From Bacteroidales bacterium (lineage in GTDB: Bacteria; Bacteroidota; Bacteroidia; Bacteroidales; F082), in assembly GCA_017427985.1 (NCBI GenBank), contig JAFRRS010000005.1, positions 1 to 53,673 of the forward strand: a stretch of 53,673 nt of DNA, read 5' to 3'. The notes beneath the pieces were generated by a model, which was not told where the DNA came from, searched no databases, and was given only the letters and a program-made list of their open reading frames with translations. Shown piece by piece: positions 46,705 through 53,673 of the stretch. The translations under genes were made by a program, and so were the position numbers. Within the stretch, counting starts at the first letter, position 1. Each line of letters starts with the position of its first letter.

Positions 46705-47247
46705 TTATGAAAGAATCGGGCTCACCCTCTTCTCATTTTTCTTCATCCGATATCTGAACCAGTCGCGGCTCAAAGTGCTGACATCCTTTTCCGTGAAGTC
46801 GATTGAATAGTCCAAAAGGAAGCTTGTCACTCCCTGCTTGACCTTTTTCTCGTTCATGGCCTCGCACTTGGCCGTATGTCCGTCCATGTATGTGTGGAAT
46901 GCCAGTCGCATCAGCTTCTTGAAATGGCGTCTCACCACCGCCTGGCCTTCCTCTGTAAGCTTTGTCCTGAAAAGTCCGTTATAACGTATCACTTTCTTGG
47001 CGTTAGCGTTATAGACAGGACCATTATGGAGAGGCAGTTCTATCCTGATGACTTCCATATCTGTCTCGTCTTCCGGTTCGGATTCGAATAAATCCTGTTG
47101 GGAGACGTTGTTTATTGCAAGGTATGGACGCATGAGATCAATCAGCAATGCGCCCTGAGGTAATTTGACAACATCAGACTGGAGGCAATTCTGAATGTAC
47201 TGCCTCAGGATACTGTCAATCTTCACTTCAACATATAAACCTTTCAT
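46705..47247 (-). CDS. Phage protein of unknown function
   Basis: The 180-residue protein has no motif that I recognise. It has an acidic middle (ESEPEDETDMEVIRIELP) and a basic C-terminal helix (RDWFRYRMKKNEKR). It lies between the candidate origin and the BACON genes, so a role in replication control or in early head assembly is equally possible. Confidence 0.55.
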   Translation of the reverse strand: MKGLYVEVKIDSILRQYIQNCLQSDVVKLPQGALLIDLMRPYLAINNVSQQDLFESEPEDETDMEVIRIELPLHNGPVYNANAKKVIRYNGLFRTKLTEEGQAVVRRHFKKLMRLAFHTYMDGHTAKCEAMNEKKVKQGVTSFLLDYSIDFTEKDVSTLSRDWFRYRMKKNEKRVSPILS

Positions 47248-47652
47248 TTGTGCAAATTTTTGTAATTATTTTTTAATCTTCACTGACCTATTGAAACACT
47301 CATTTTACAGTTTGAAAACAACAGAGGGTCTAAGGTGGAAAAATTATTGACAATTTGACAAAACTTTGTAACTTTTTGAATTACAATAATATACCGATGT
47401 CAAAAGCAAAAATGTCAAAAATTTCGGATTGACAACGGAAAATGTAAACTCTTGATTATCAACGTTGTCAGTTTTGTCAAAATCGTTGTCAGTCGATTTT
47501 TGCGATTTTCCGTTTCTGACAATTTTCTGACAACGAAAAACGCTTTTTAACTTATTGATTATCATATACTTTTATTTTTAATTGTCAATTTGTCAAAAAT
47601 GTCAATAGATTTCAAGCTTAAAGTGTATAAAAATTTAAACGACAAAAAAAAA
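47248..47652. other. Non-coding, TGACA/TGTCA-rich region (candidate origin)
   Basis: The region downstream of the primase-helicase gene is AT-rich and contains 13 copies of TGACA or its complement TGTCA between about 47347 and 47606; chance would give less than one. Many are followed by A-tracts. It fits an iteron array or origin. An overlapping 73-residue frame is not credible as a gene. Confidence 0.5.
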
Positions 47653-50562
47653 TTAGTAAGGCAGTCCGCCGGAACTGTCGCTGTCCTGTTTCGCATAGAT
47701 ATAGAAATACTCATGTGGCTCCTTGGTGATTTCATCGACGGCACGATGCCAGCCTCTTATCTGGTCGCTCGGTGAAAGGTTGTTAAACCAAAATTCAGGA
47801 TTGAACTTATATCCGCGAATATCACACCACAGTTTTATCTTCTTCTTGAAATTTGTGAGTGTGATAGGATTGCGAACCTTCAGCTTGTTGCAGTACTCAT
47901 TGATTGCGTTGAAAGCCTCGAAGCGGTCAACCTCCTGGTTAAGTCTGTTTTCCAGCCAGATATCCGCCCAGTTAAGGAACACCTCACCGACAGCAGCTCT
48001 CTTCTGTCGGACTTCGATATCCGGCATATCAGGCTCGATGAGTCCGAAACGCATATATGCTCTGACACACTGAAGCATGAAGTTGTAGAACGTGTTCATG
48101 TCCTTTTCGTTGTAATCATTGATGAGGTTCCGACCGAACTCCGTCCGTGGCGATCGCTCTTTCATGTTCTGCTCGGCGTTTTCAGAATGGTAGTAGTCGG
48201 AGAATGACACAAACTGAATACGACGCTGGAGAGAACCTGAGAAACGCTTGATTGCGTGGTTACTTGTGAACACGAATTTCGGAGACCTCTCGTATGGAAT
48301 GACAAACTCATCTTTGTTCTTTCGGTTGACCTGAAGATTACCGGTGATCACCGACAGGAACTTGTTCATGTCAACCGCCGAATTGAGGTCGTCGATGTTG
48401 ACGATATCCGAATCGAACTTGACGCGCTGGAACACGAATTCCCATTTGTCCATCTTCATCGCCTGTCCGTCGATAGGCTCGACTTTGCGCATGAGATTAA
48501 GTGCCTTGAATAAGAGTGACTTTCCAGTACCTCCATTGTGTGAGCCCTCATCCTCCTCGAGCAATGACGTTTCCATTCCGTAGATTGCCTTTGCCATGCT
48601 CGGTGACTTGAACTTGCAAAGCACATAACCCAAGGTGGTTACCTTGTTGATGAAATTGCGTTGAATGTCGCGACGTTTCTCAGCGGGGAACTCTGTCCCG
48701 GTGATTATGCTGTTTTCCTCATCTCTCCAATATTTGTTTCCTGTATTCCAGACAAAACGCAGATAGTCGAAGTCGGTTTTCAGCTCCGCCTCGTATGCCT
48801 TATTTTCCCTTGTCATTTTGTCAAGTTCTTTCTTTATGGAAGCAAAATCGGGGGTGTCGGGGGGCGTGTTGCTCAGCAAGTCCATACCGTATTGGTAATC
48901 GCTGGTGAACCTGACATCGAAGAGGTCCTGGCACAGTCTCAGGTCGTGTTCCTTGACCTTATGTTTGAGCACATAGTATGGACATTTGTCCGGCTTAACC
49001 TGCTCTATTCCGTCTGCAGTGACCTTTACGATGGTGTTCCTGAAGAAGAAATACTCGCTGTCAGCCGTGTACGAATTGAAATCCGGCTCTATGGTGTCCA
49101 GGTTCTTAAACGACTCGGCATTGATCTGCTTTGAGCGGTGTATGGTGTTCTCCAGCTTAATGCTGTAATGCTCCGGATTGTCCTTGATGAACTGTATGAG
49201 GAAATCCTTCACCCTGGCCACTATATTCGAGTCCGGGATAACCTCCACCACCCTGTCTTTCTCGTAAACGAACTTCCATTCATCCTGGATGTCATCCTTC
49301 ATCTTGTAGAATCCGTTGGCCGACAGGAAGCGGTATAGATGCGCGTTGCTGATTTCTATCTTGCCGTCATCTTCGTCTGTTATCCAGAATTTCAGTGATT
49401 TGGCGAGCTTTGCGAGCTTGAATCTGAACTCCTTGTAAGGGTCGATGCGTCCGCGTTTGTAGTACATGCAGAAATCCTTGATGTCCTTGCACATCTTCGG
49501 ATTTCCGTCCTTGTCGCGCTTGCCTGTAGGAGTCTCTCCGAGGTCTTCCGGAAGGCTTATGACCTGTATTTCGAGGTTACGCAGCGCGATTGCGTTGGCG
49601 TTGCGTATTCCTGTAGCGTCGGCATCATATAGGACATAAAGATTGCGCGTGAGGCGCAGAAGCTTCCTGAGCGTGTCGCTCGACAAAGGTTCCGACTCGC
49701 TGTTTGGCCAGCATACTATGTGACCGGCTTTATAAACGTTGAGAGCGTCTGAAGGACCGCTGCAGATCGTCAATGCCTCCCATCTTTCGTCATCGGCGCT
49801 GTCATCAACGTAATCGTCTGATTTCTTCTTTTTGTCTGACTTCTCCGGAGTGTGCGGATATTCGCCTTTGAGGGCTTTCTTCCACACCTGGTTGAATTCT
49901 TTGCAACCGAAAAGATAGTGGTCGGGTTTCTTTCCGTAATACATGAAACGGACTTCGCCAAAAGGCTGGTAAATCTTACCCCAATCCTCATAGTCATACA
50001 TCATAATAGGATATGTGTCGGTTGCTTCGACCATCCATGAGAAGCCGTCGTTGCCCTTTTCCGGATTGATGTAGCCGTCGAGCGGAATGAGATTGAATTC
50101 GTCGCAAATCTTCTGTGTGATGCAAGGTTGTCCATCCTTATCGACAGGACCGAGAACTGAGAGTTCGGCGTTGGTGAACTTGCCTGATTTCCTTCTGATT
50201 ATCAGCCTTTCCTTCACCGCTTTCGTTTTCTTAAGCGAAGCCCCTGTCTGTGTCTTTCCCGGTTCGTCTGACACGTTGGCGATGTTGCAGACCTTGCATA
50301 TGAAATCAAGAGCGTCTTTAAACTCCAGATGTTCACGTTCCATGACGAATGTCACCATGTTGCGAGCTTTGTTGTCGCTGCCTCCATGGTCTTTTATCAG
50401 CCACTTGCCTTCCTTCTGAAACACACTGGCCGACGGATGGGCGTCATCGTCACGCAACCGCACCAGGTTGGAACTCTTGCCCGGATCGAAATCGGGAAAG
50501 TAGTATCTGAAAAGGTCGGCGCCGCCATTAGTGGCCGCATATAAATCTTCTGACTTAACCAT
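47653..50562 (-). CDS. Phage primase-helicase (TOPRIM plus D5/SF3-like ATPase)
   Basis: The 969-residue protein has a CHC2/primase-like N-terminal part (about 15-95: HPSASVFQKEGKWLIKDHGG), a TOPRIM domain (LTICSGPSDAL 264-274; YDADATG 312-318) and an ATPase with Walker A GSHNGGTGKS (673-682) and Walker B DIVNIDDL. The order is that of bifunctional phage replicases such as D5-type helicases. The N-terminal zinc cysteines are missing. It would start replication at the adjacent repeats. Confidence 0.88.
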   Translation of the reverse strand: MVKSEDLYAATNGGADLFRYYFPDFDPGKSSNLVRLRDDDAHPSASVFQKEGKWLIKDHGGSDNKARNMVTFVMEREHLEFKDALDFICKVCNIANVSDEPGKTQTGASLKKTKAVKERLIIRRKSGKFTNAELSVLGPVDKDGQPCITQKICDEFNLIPLDGYINPEKGNDGFSWMVEATDTYPIMMYDYEDWGKIYQPFGEVRFMYYGKKPDHYLFGCKEFNQVWKKALKGEYPHTPEKSDKKKKSDDYVDDSADDERWEALTICSGPSDALNVYKAGHIVCWPNSESEPLSSDTLRKLLRLTRNLYVLYDADATGIRNANAIALRNLEIQVISLPEDLGETPTGKRDKDGNPKMCKDIKDFCMYYKRGRIDPYKEFRFKLAKLAKSLKFWITDEDDGKIEISNAHLYRFLSANGFYKMKDDIQDEWKFVYEKDRVVEVIPDSNIVARVKDFLIQFIKDNPEHYSIKLENTIHRSKQINAESFKNLDTIEPDFNSYTADSEYFFFRNTIVKVTADGIEQVKPDKCPYYVLKHKVKEHDLRLCQDLFDVRFTSDYQYGMDLLSNTPPDTPDFASIKKELDKMTRENKAYEAELKTDFDYLRFVWNTGNKYWRDEENSIITGTEFPAEKRRDIQRNFINKVTTLGYVLCKFKSPSMAKAIYGMETSLLEEDEGSHNGGTGKSLLFKALNLMRKVEPIDGQAMKMDKWEFVFQRVKFDSDIVNIDDLNSAVDMNKFLSVITGNLQVNRKNKDEFVIPYERSPKFVFTSNHAIKRFSGSLQRRIQFVSFSDYYHSENAEQNMKERSPRTEFGRNLINDYNEKDMNTFYNFMLQCVRAYMRFGLIEPDMPDIEVRQKRAAVGEVFLNWADIWLENRLNQEVDRFEAFNAINEYCNKLKVRNPITLTNFKKKIKLWCDIRGYKFNPEFWFNNLSPSDQIRGWHRAVDEITKEPHEYFYIYAKQDSDSSGGLPY

Positions 50563-50563
50563 A

Positions 50564-51025
50564 TTATTCTATATAAGGTGAAAGATGTGCTTCAGCAACC
50601 CATTTCTTGTATCTGTTGCGTTCCGTATCTGTTGAGAACGCTATTTCATAATAAGGGCTCAGATGGTCATAATCGAGTCCTCTGCCGAGAATTATGGCTT
50701 TTTGCCCTCTCAGCGATTCATCTTCAAACGTGTCGTTTGCCACAACAATCTGGTCTTTTTCATAGCAGAAGCGCGACATCTCCTTCATCTTGCCGTCAAC
50801 TTTTCTGGTCTTGAAAAGCTCAGGCCTTGTCAATGTCTCTTCCCTGCGGACGAAATTGATGTGTTTGTTGTATTTGTAACCTGTTTCCGCGCCACAACAG
50901 TTTTTGGCCTTCTTGCCGGAACCGCATGGACATGGGTCGTTGCGTCTGATTTTCTGTGCGAAAAGCGTGTTGTTTTCCGCATCATCCGGGACTGTGATAA
51001 GTTTGACTTTGATTTTTTTACCCAT
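50564..51025 (-). CDS. SEC-C zinc motif protein
   Basis: The 153-residue protein carries the SEC-C motif [18 protein letters not shown] (about residues 27-44), a zinc finger known from SecA and many phage proteins. The rest is unknown. It ends one base before the primase start and is translationally coupled. Possibly binds nucleic acid or a replication protein. Confidence 0.75.
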   Translation of the reverse strand: MGKKIKVKLITVPDDAENNTLFAQKIRRNDPCPCGSGKKAKNCCGAETGYKYNKHINFVRREETLTRPELFKTRKVDGKMKEMSRFCYEKDQIVVANDTFEDESLRGQKAIILGRGLDYDHLSPYYEIAFSTDTERNRYKKWVAEAHLSPYIE

Positions 51026-51042
51026 ACTATATATATTTAATG

Positions 51043-51603
51043 TTATTGTTCAATCATTTTATGGACTTCTTTTTTATCTATGAATTGTGACATCAGAACT
51101 GCCTTTAAAGCTCGTTCCTCATAATCATCCGAATACTCTTTATCCGGGTCTGATGGTGCAAGAAGATTGTTCTTATAGAAATATGCATATATGAAAGTTT
51201 GCCACTGTTCTTTCAAGTCTCTTCTGTAGATTTCAAACAATGTTTTGACTTCAATAAACTCTGATTTCGTACATTCAATAGCAACATTGGCTGTTTCGTC
51301 TCCAAAACCCAAACCAGCCCATTCTCGTTTGGTTTTCTTTGGCATTTTTTCAACATTCCAGACAGGTCTGTTAAGTCCAAATTTTACACGATATAATTGA
51401 TTAAACAATTCTCTGAAAAAAAAATCACCTGCATCAATTATATAAAAATCTGTTTTTTCAATATTTAGATCAGCCTCGTCAATTTTATACTTTTTCATAA
51501 GCGTTTCGAGAAGTTGCTGTGCTGCGATACGTTCACCAGCAACACCTCTATCAGCCAAGGCCTTCACTTTCATTATACGATCGATTATTTGCTGTTTTGT
51601 CAT
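51043..51603 (-). CDS. DUF2786 domain protein
   Basis: The 186-residue protein begins with the DUF2786 pattern ([20 protein letters not shown], then [15 protein letters not shown]). DUF2786 is common in phages and mobile elements; its role is unknown, often next to DNA metabolism genes. The ATG at 51603 overlaps the stop of the gene upstream. Confidence 0.75.
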   Translation of the reverse strand: MTKQQIIDRIMKVKALADRGVAGERIAAQQLLETLMKKYKIDEADLNIEKTDFYIIDAGDFFFRELFNQLYRVKFGLNRPVWNVEKMPKKTKREWAGLGFGDETANVAIECTKSEFIEVKTLFEIYRRDLKEQWQTFIYAYFYKNNLLAPSDPDKEYSDDYEERALKAVLMSQFIDKKEVHKMIEQ

Positions 51604-51830
51604 TGTGTGAGTGCTTTGTGTGTGAATAAAATGCAAGCCGGCTGGTTGACTTTGACTTTTAAATATCCATTTTTAGTTCTGCGGCTTGGTGTGACTTTAC
51701 AATATGAATCATACCTGCCTCTATTCATTTTATCAAGGCGATTGCCACAATGACGGCAAGTATTGTTAAGCATGATGCGTCTTAAGCGTTCATCAGTATA
51801 TTCTGTGGGATCAAAAAGATATCCGTCCAT
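51600..51830 (-). CDS. Small zinc-ribbon phage protein
   Basis: The 76-residue protein has CRHCGNRLDKMNRGRYDSYC, a CxxC...C arrangement that may bind one zinc, and a basic C-terminus. ATG at 51830 avoids overlap with the upstream gene. It is coupled to the DUF2786 gene. Confidence 0.55.
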   Translation of the reverse strand: MDGYLFDPTEYTDERLRRIMLNNTCRHCGNRLDKMNRGRYDSYCKVTPSRRTKNGYLKVKVNQPACILFTHKALTQ

Positions 51831-51835
51831 GGCTC

Positions 51836-52060
51836 TCAATATAAATAAAGGTAACATCCTTTTTCCACCAATTCTTTAGCTCTCCTATCACGAGCTATCT
51901 TAGTGTCGAATAGTTCCAAGGTACGCCAAGTACCATATTCTCCGGAATACTTTATTTTGTATTTGTCACCCATAGAACCACCATGATCATCATAGCGTAT
52001 AAACTTATAGCCTTTAGCTAACAGCTTGATTATAGTCGATTTTTGAATATTAGCGTCCAT
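51836..52060 (-). CDS. Small early phage protein
   Basis: The 74-residue protein (YKFIRYDDHGGSMGDKYKIK) has no recognised family. It is one of four short, closely spaced genes on the early transcript. Confidence 0.55.
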   Translation of the reverse strand: MDANIQKSTIIKLLAKGYKFIRYDDHGGSMGDKYKIKYSGEYGTWRTLELFDTKIARDRRAKELVEKGCYLYLY

Positions 52061-52083
52061 TGTTCTTTGATTTGATTTAACAC

Positions 52084-52305
52084 TTACATATTATATTTTG
52101 AAACCAAAATACCGACGCAATCTTTCATTGTCATACTATTATGAATTTTCGGTATATTCAATTGCTTCATTGCTTCATCTTTTTTTAAATTCAGTCCGTC
52201 TTTTGTGACAAACGCACGGCCTCCATCTGTATAACCATACTCATATAAATGTCCTGCCTTAAAAAGACTATAAAGTATTGATACATTAGTACGATTTCTT
52301 CTCAT
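52084..52305 (-). CDS. Small early phage protein
   Basis: The 73-residue basic protein (MRRNRTNVSILYSLFKAGHL) overlaps the stop of the upstream gene by four bases. No recognised family. Confidence 0.55.
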   Translation of the reverse strand: MRRNRTNVSILYSLFKAGHLYEYGYTDGGRAFVTKDGLNLKKDEAMKQLNIPKIHNSMTMKDCVGILVSKYNM

Positions 52306-52535
52306 AGCAAACCTCCATTTATTATTAGTTTATAGCCCTCTATACGGTCAAGTTGGTTGCGCATGATTATTGCAAGCTTATCTGCATGGGTTTTGGCTTT
52401 CATAAGTTCATCCTGATAACCATAAGATCTTAATAAATCTTCCAATTCATTATCTGGAAGTTCTCTAAGTTCTTGCATTGTAAACCACATTTTCTGTGGT
52501 TGTTTTTGTTCAGTTCTTTTATTCATAGTATCCAT
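52302..52535 (-). CDS. Small early phage protein behind tandem hairpins
   Basis: The 77-residue protein (FTMQELRELPDNELEDLLRS) is helical with acidic centre; no known family. Its ATG is 22 bases after the second of two conserved hairpins, so it may be controlled by them. Confidence 0.55.
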   Translation of the reverse strand: MDTMNKRTEQKQPQKMWFTMQELRELPDNELEDLLRSYGYQDELMKAKTHADKLAIIMRNQLDRIEGYKLIINGGLL

Positions 52536-52556
52536 TTTGATCTCTTGTTTAAAATT

Positions 52557-52661
52557 GCCGGCTGTACCATGCGAGGACCTTTGGACTTATGGCCTTGGCC
52601 GGCGTTCTATGTCTTTGTCCCCTGTACCATTGCAGGGTTACTCAGGATGGCCTTGGGGGAC
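52557..52661 (-). ncRNA. Tandem covarying hairpin element
   Basis: Two direct copies of a 45-47 base module lie between two early genes. Both have the conserved blocks CAAGGCCAT and ATGGTACA (minus strand) inside a 6-bp closing stem: GTCCCC/GGGGAC in the first copy and GCCGGC/GCCGGC in the second. Inner CCAT/ATGG can pair in both. Stem bases differ yet keep pairing, which indicates selection for structure. No known family was matched. Confidence 0.65.
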
Positions 52662-52669
52662 GTTATGTA

Positions 52670-52822
52670 TTATAACAATTCGTTATAGAAGAATGATACC
52701 TGGCGGTTGTCTGGCATATCGAGTCGAACCATACCCCCCCCCACTGATATTACGACACCGCAATTCTGACCGTTTTCGGGTTCACGCAGATATGCGATTG
52801 AGCCAATTGGAAAAGCGCACAT
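52670..52822 (-). CDS. 50-residue early protein with a poly-G tract
   Basis: The frame from ATG 52822 to TAA 52670 encodes a small beta-rich protein, beginning MCAFPIGSIAYLREPENG and ending DNRQVSFFYNELL. Nine consecutive G (minus strand, 52734-52742) encode three glycines. The ATG lies two bases after the stop of the Cro-like gene (TGATATG), supporting coupled translation. Unknown function. Confidence 0.55.
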   Translation of the reverse strand: MCAFPIGSIAYLREPENGQNCGVVISVGGGMVRLDMPDNRQVSFFYNELL

Positions 52823-52823
52823 A

Positions 52824-53033
52824 TCAACTCCAGATTACTTCGGTTGAATAATTACTTGCAATGTACTCCTCAACGGCATTTTTATCAAGCCCGGTGGGCT
52901 TGCGGTAGTTTAGCATCCAAGCTCTTACAGTCTCTATGCTCTTGAAACATTTTGCTGATAAATCAATGAGAATCTTGTTTCTATTCTCCGTTGGTTGGTC
53001 GCGCCAAAAGTCGGCTAATTTCATTTGTCCCAT
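52824..53033 (-). CDS. Cro-like DNA-binding protein
   Basis: The 69-residue protein has a helix-turn-helix-like centre (CFKSIETVRAWMLNYRKPTG). It is divergent from the repressor gene and first on the early transcript, the place of Cro in lambdoid switches. It is likely to oppose the repressor at the shared operators. Confidence 0.65.
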   Translation of the reverse strand: MGQMKLADFWRDQPTENRNKILIDLSAKCFKSIETVRAWMLNYRKPTGLDKNAVEEYIASNYSTEVIWS

Positions 53034-53077
53034 TTGTTTAAATTTTCATTTGTATTTTTGTTTGTCTTTTCACATTG

Positions 53078-53140
53078 CAAAAGTACAAAACTTTTTTACT
53101 CAGTACAAAACTTTTTTACAAAAAAGTTAAAAATTTTTAC
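53078..53140 (-). promoter_or_regulatory. Early promoter with repeated dyad operators
   Basis: The minus-strand promoter is TTTG, 20 bases, TACTTTTG (53078-53109). Two identical 18-base sites at 53082 and 53102, exactly 20 bases apart, are dyads with half-site GTA(C/A)AAAA; a weaker third follows near 53123-53140. The -7 and -33 elements overlap sites 1 and 2, so repressor binding would block the promoter. Confidence 0.75.
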
Positions 53141-53186
53141 AAATCATTGATAATCAACAATAAAAAAAACATTAAATTTAACTACC

Positions 53187-53525
53187 ATGAAAAACAAGGA
53201 AATTCACATCGGAAAAGCAATCAGAACCATTTGTAAACAAAGAGGTTACGCATTGGCCCAAGTAGCTGAAGAGGCTGGAATGACGAAACAAAAATTTGAC
53301 TATTGGTTAAAAAAAGACGATATTCCAGTCAAAAAGCTTTGTACTATTTCCAAGGCTGTCGGATATGATTTTGTTGCATTATTTGTACAGCCAAAAGAAG
53401 AAGATCAAGAAGCTAAATTGACGCTGCAAATTGAAATTCCAAAAGATAAACAGGATGAGATTTTAAAACTTATAAAGGATAAATCTTTATACGAAATTTT
53501 GAAAAACAAAACAGTAAATAGTTAA
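53187..53525 (+). CDS. Phage repressor (XRE-type helix-turn-helix)
   Basis: The 112-residue protein has an N-terminal HTH (AIRTICKQRGYALAQVAEEA, then GMTKQKFDYWLKKDDIPVKK) and a short C-terminal helical region for dimerisation. It lacks a LexA-like autopeptidase, so SOS induction is not by self-cleavage. It faces away from the early operon across the operator region. Confidence 0.82.
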   Translation: MKNKEIHIGKAIRTICKQRGYALAQVAEEAGMTKQKFDYWLKKDDIPVKKLCTISKAVGYDFVALFVQPKEEDQEAKLTLQIEIPKDKQDEILKLIKDKSLYEILKNKTVNS

Positions 53526-53553
53526 TTAACAATAAATTACAAACAAAAAAGGT

Positions 53554-53569
53554 CGGCAGGAATCCGGCA
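53554..53569. promoter_or_regulatory. attR arm: paired CGGCA sites
   Basis: Two CGGCA repeats start at 53554 and 53565, 11 bases apart, as in the attL arm at 13529 and 13540. They are the likely right-hand integrase arm sites. Confidence 0.5.
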
Positions 53570-53641
53570 GGAACTAACGAAAAACCACAAAAAATGACAA
53601 TGTAACACATTGATAATCAAAATGCGGGGTTTGCCTTTGTA

Positions 53642-53673
53642 GTCACTGGTTCGAGTCCAGTACGACCCACAAA
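53642..53673. repeat. attR core
   Basis: Exact copy of the 32-base attL core; only the 3' end of the tRNA is present. It ends at the right edge of the window, so the prophage is complete in this window but the chromosome beyond is not shown. Confidence 0.93.

Larger units (their letters stand above)
13432..53673. mobile_element. Complete temperate siphovirus-like prophage in tRNA-Val(CAC)
   Basis: The element is bounded by 32-bp identical direct repeats made of the tRNA 3' end. It contains integrase, repressor/Cro-like pair, primase-helicase, terminase, portal, protease, capsid, tail tube, tape measure, tail-tip, holin, DGR and lysis genes. No tail sheath gene was seen, hence siphovirus-like. 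All structural genes are open, so it may be inducible. No transposase of a Mu-like phage was found. Confidence 0.93.

Noticed and set aside
47253..47287. Possible sixth late promoter before the gene 46705-47247
   Set aside because: GTCAGT does not fit GTCRYT, the spacing is one base longer and the -7 box lacks TA.
47344..47565. Minus-strand frame of 73 codons in the candidate origin
   Set aside because: The frame is made of the TGACA repeats and T-runs; start and context are poor.
13432..53673. Relationship to Mu-like, DGR-bearing Bacteroides phages (Hankyphage type)
   Set aside because: There is no DDE transposase; integration is by tyrosine integrase at a tRNA with a 32-bp att core.
18323..53673. 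A second variable repeat
   Set aside because: The invariant 3' end of TR (GTGCGTGCAGTTTCGGC) was seen only at TR and the one VR.

Overview
The window is the genome of a Bacteroidales-type bacterium (phylum Bacteroidota). The rpoC-rpoB-rplL-rplJ-rplA-rplK-nusG-secE-tRNA-Trp-tuf order, a periplasmic dipeptidyl peptidase IV, promoters of the TTTG / TAnnTTTG type and near absence of Shine-Dalgarno sequences all fit that group. No species can be named from the sequence alone.

Region 1 (1-13,459) is chromosomal core. On the minus strand lie the RNA polymerase and ribosomal protein operon, elongation factor Tu, five tRNA genes between secE and hpf, a hibernation factor, a XerC/D-type recombinase, rpsU and DPP IV. 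On the plus strand two tRNA-Val genes (GAC, then CAC) follow a textbook promoter.

Region 2 (13,432-53,673) is a complete, about 40 kb temperate siphovirus-like prophage in the 3' end of tRNA-Val(CAC). A 32-bp direct repeat (13432-13463 and 53642-53673) marks attL and attR. The tyrosine integrase is next to attL on the plus strand and a repressor gene is next to attR on the plus strand; nearly everything else is on the minus strand. From right to left: lysogeny switch with repeated dyad operators; small early genes, including a pair of tandem covarying hairpins; a TOPRIM primase-helicase followed by a dense TGACA/TGTCA cluster (candidate origin); a set of BACON (Ig-like) proteins whose domains are split across gene borders; head protease, major capsid protein with two Ig-like domains, tail tube, terminase; a RadC/ArdC-like cluster; portal and connector genes; HicAB; an exonuclease; a small operon behind a leader RNA that looks like a switch; tail genes with a tape measure protein; holin; a diversity-generating retroelement (DGR); and a lysis pair (L,D-transpeptidase-like enzyme plus a unimolecular spanin).

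The central system is the DGR. A 102-bp variable repeat at the 3' end of a C-type-lectin/DUF1566-like tail protein differs from a template repeat at 15 sites, and all 15 are adenines in the template. An Avd-like helical protein and a reverse transcriptase complete the cassette. Unusually, the template repeat is itself the first 34 codons after the start codon of the reverse transcriptase gene, and the polymerase has a non-standard catalytic box (SIDD).

The second discovery is a prophage-wide late promoter: GTCRYT, exactly 20 bases, then TA(AT/TC)TTTGC. It occurs five times, each just upstream of a head, connector, tail, tail-tip or lysis gene. Other candidates for new biology are the tandem hairpins at 52557-52661, the mutually exclusive 13-14 nt pairing in the 29482-29692 leader, and the split BACON domains at 45268-46645.
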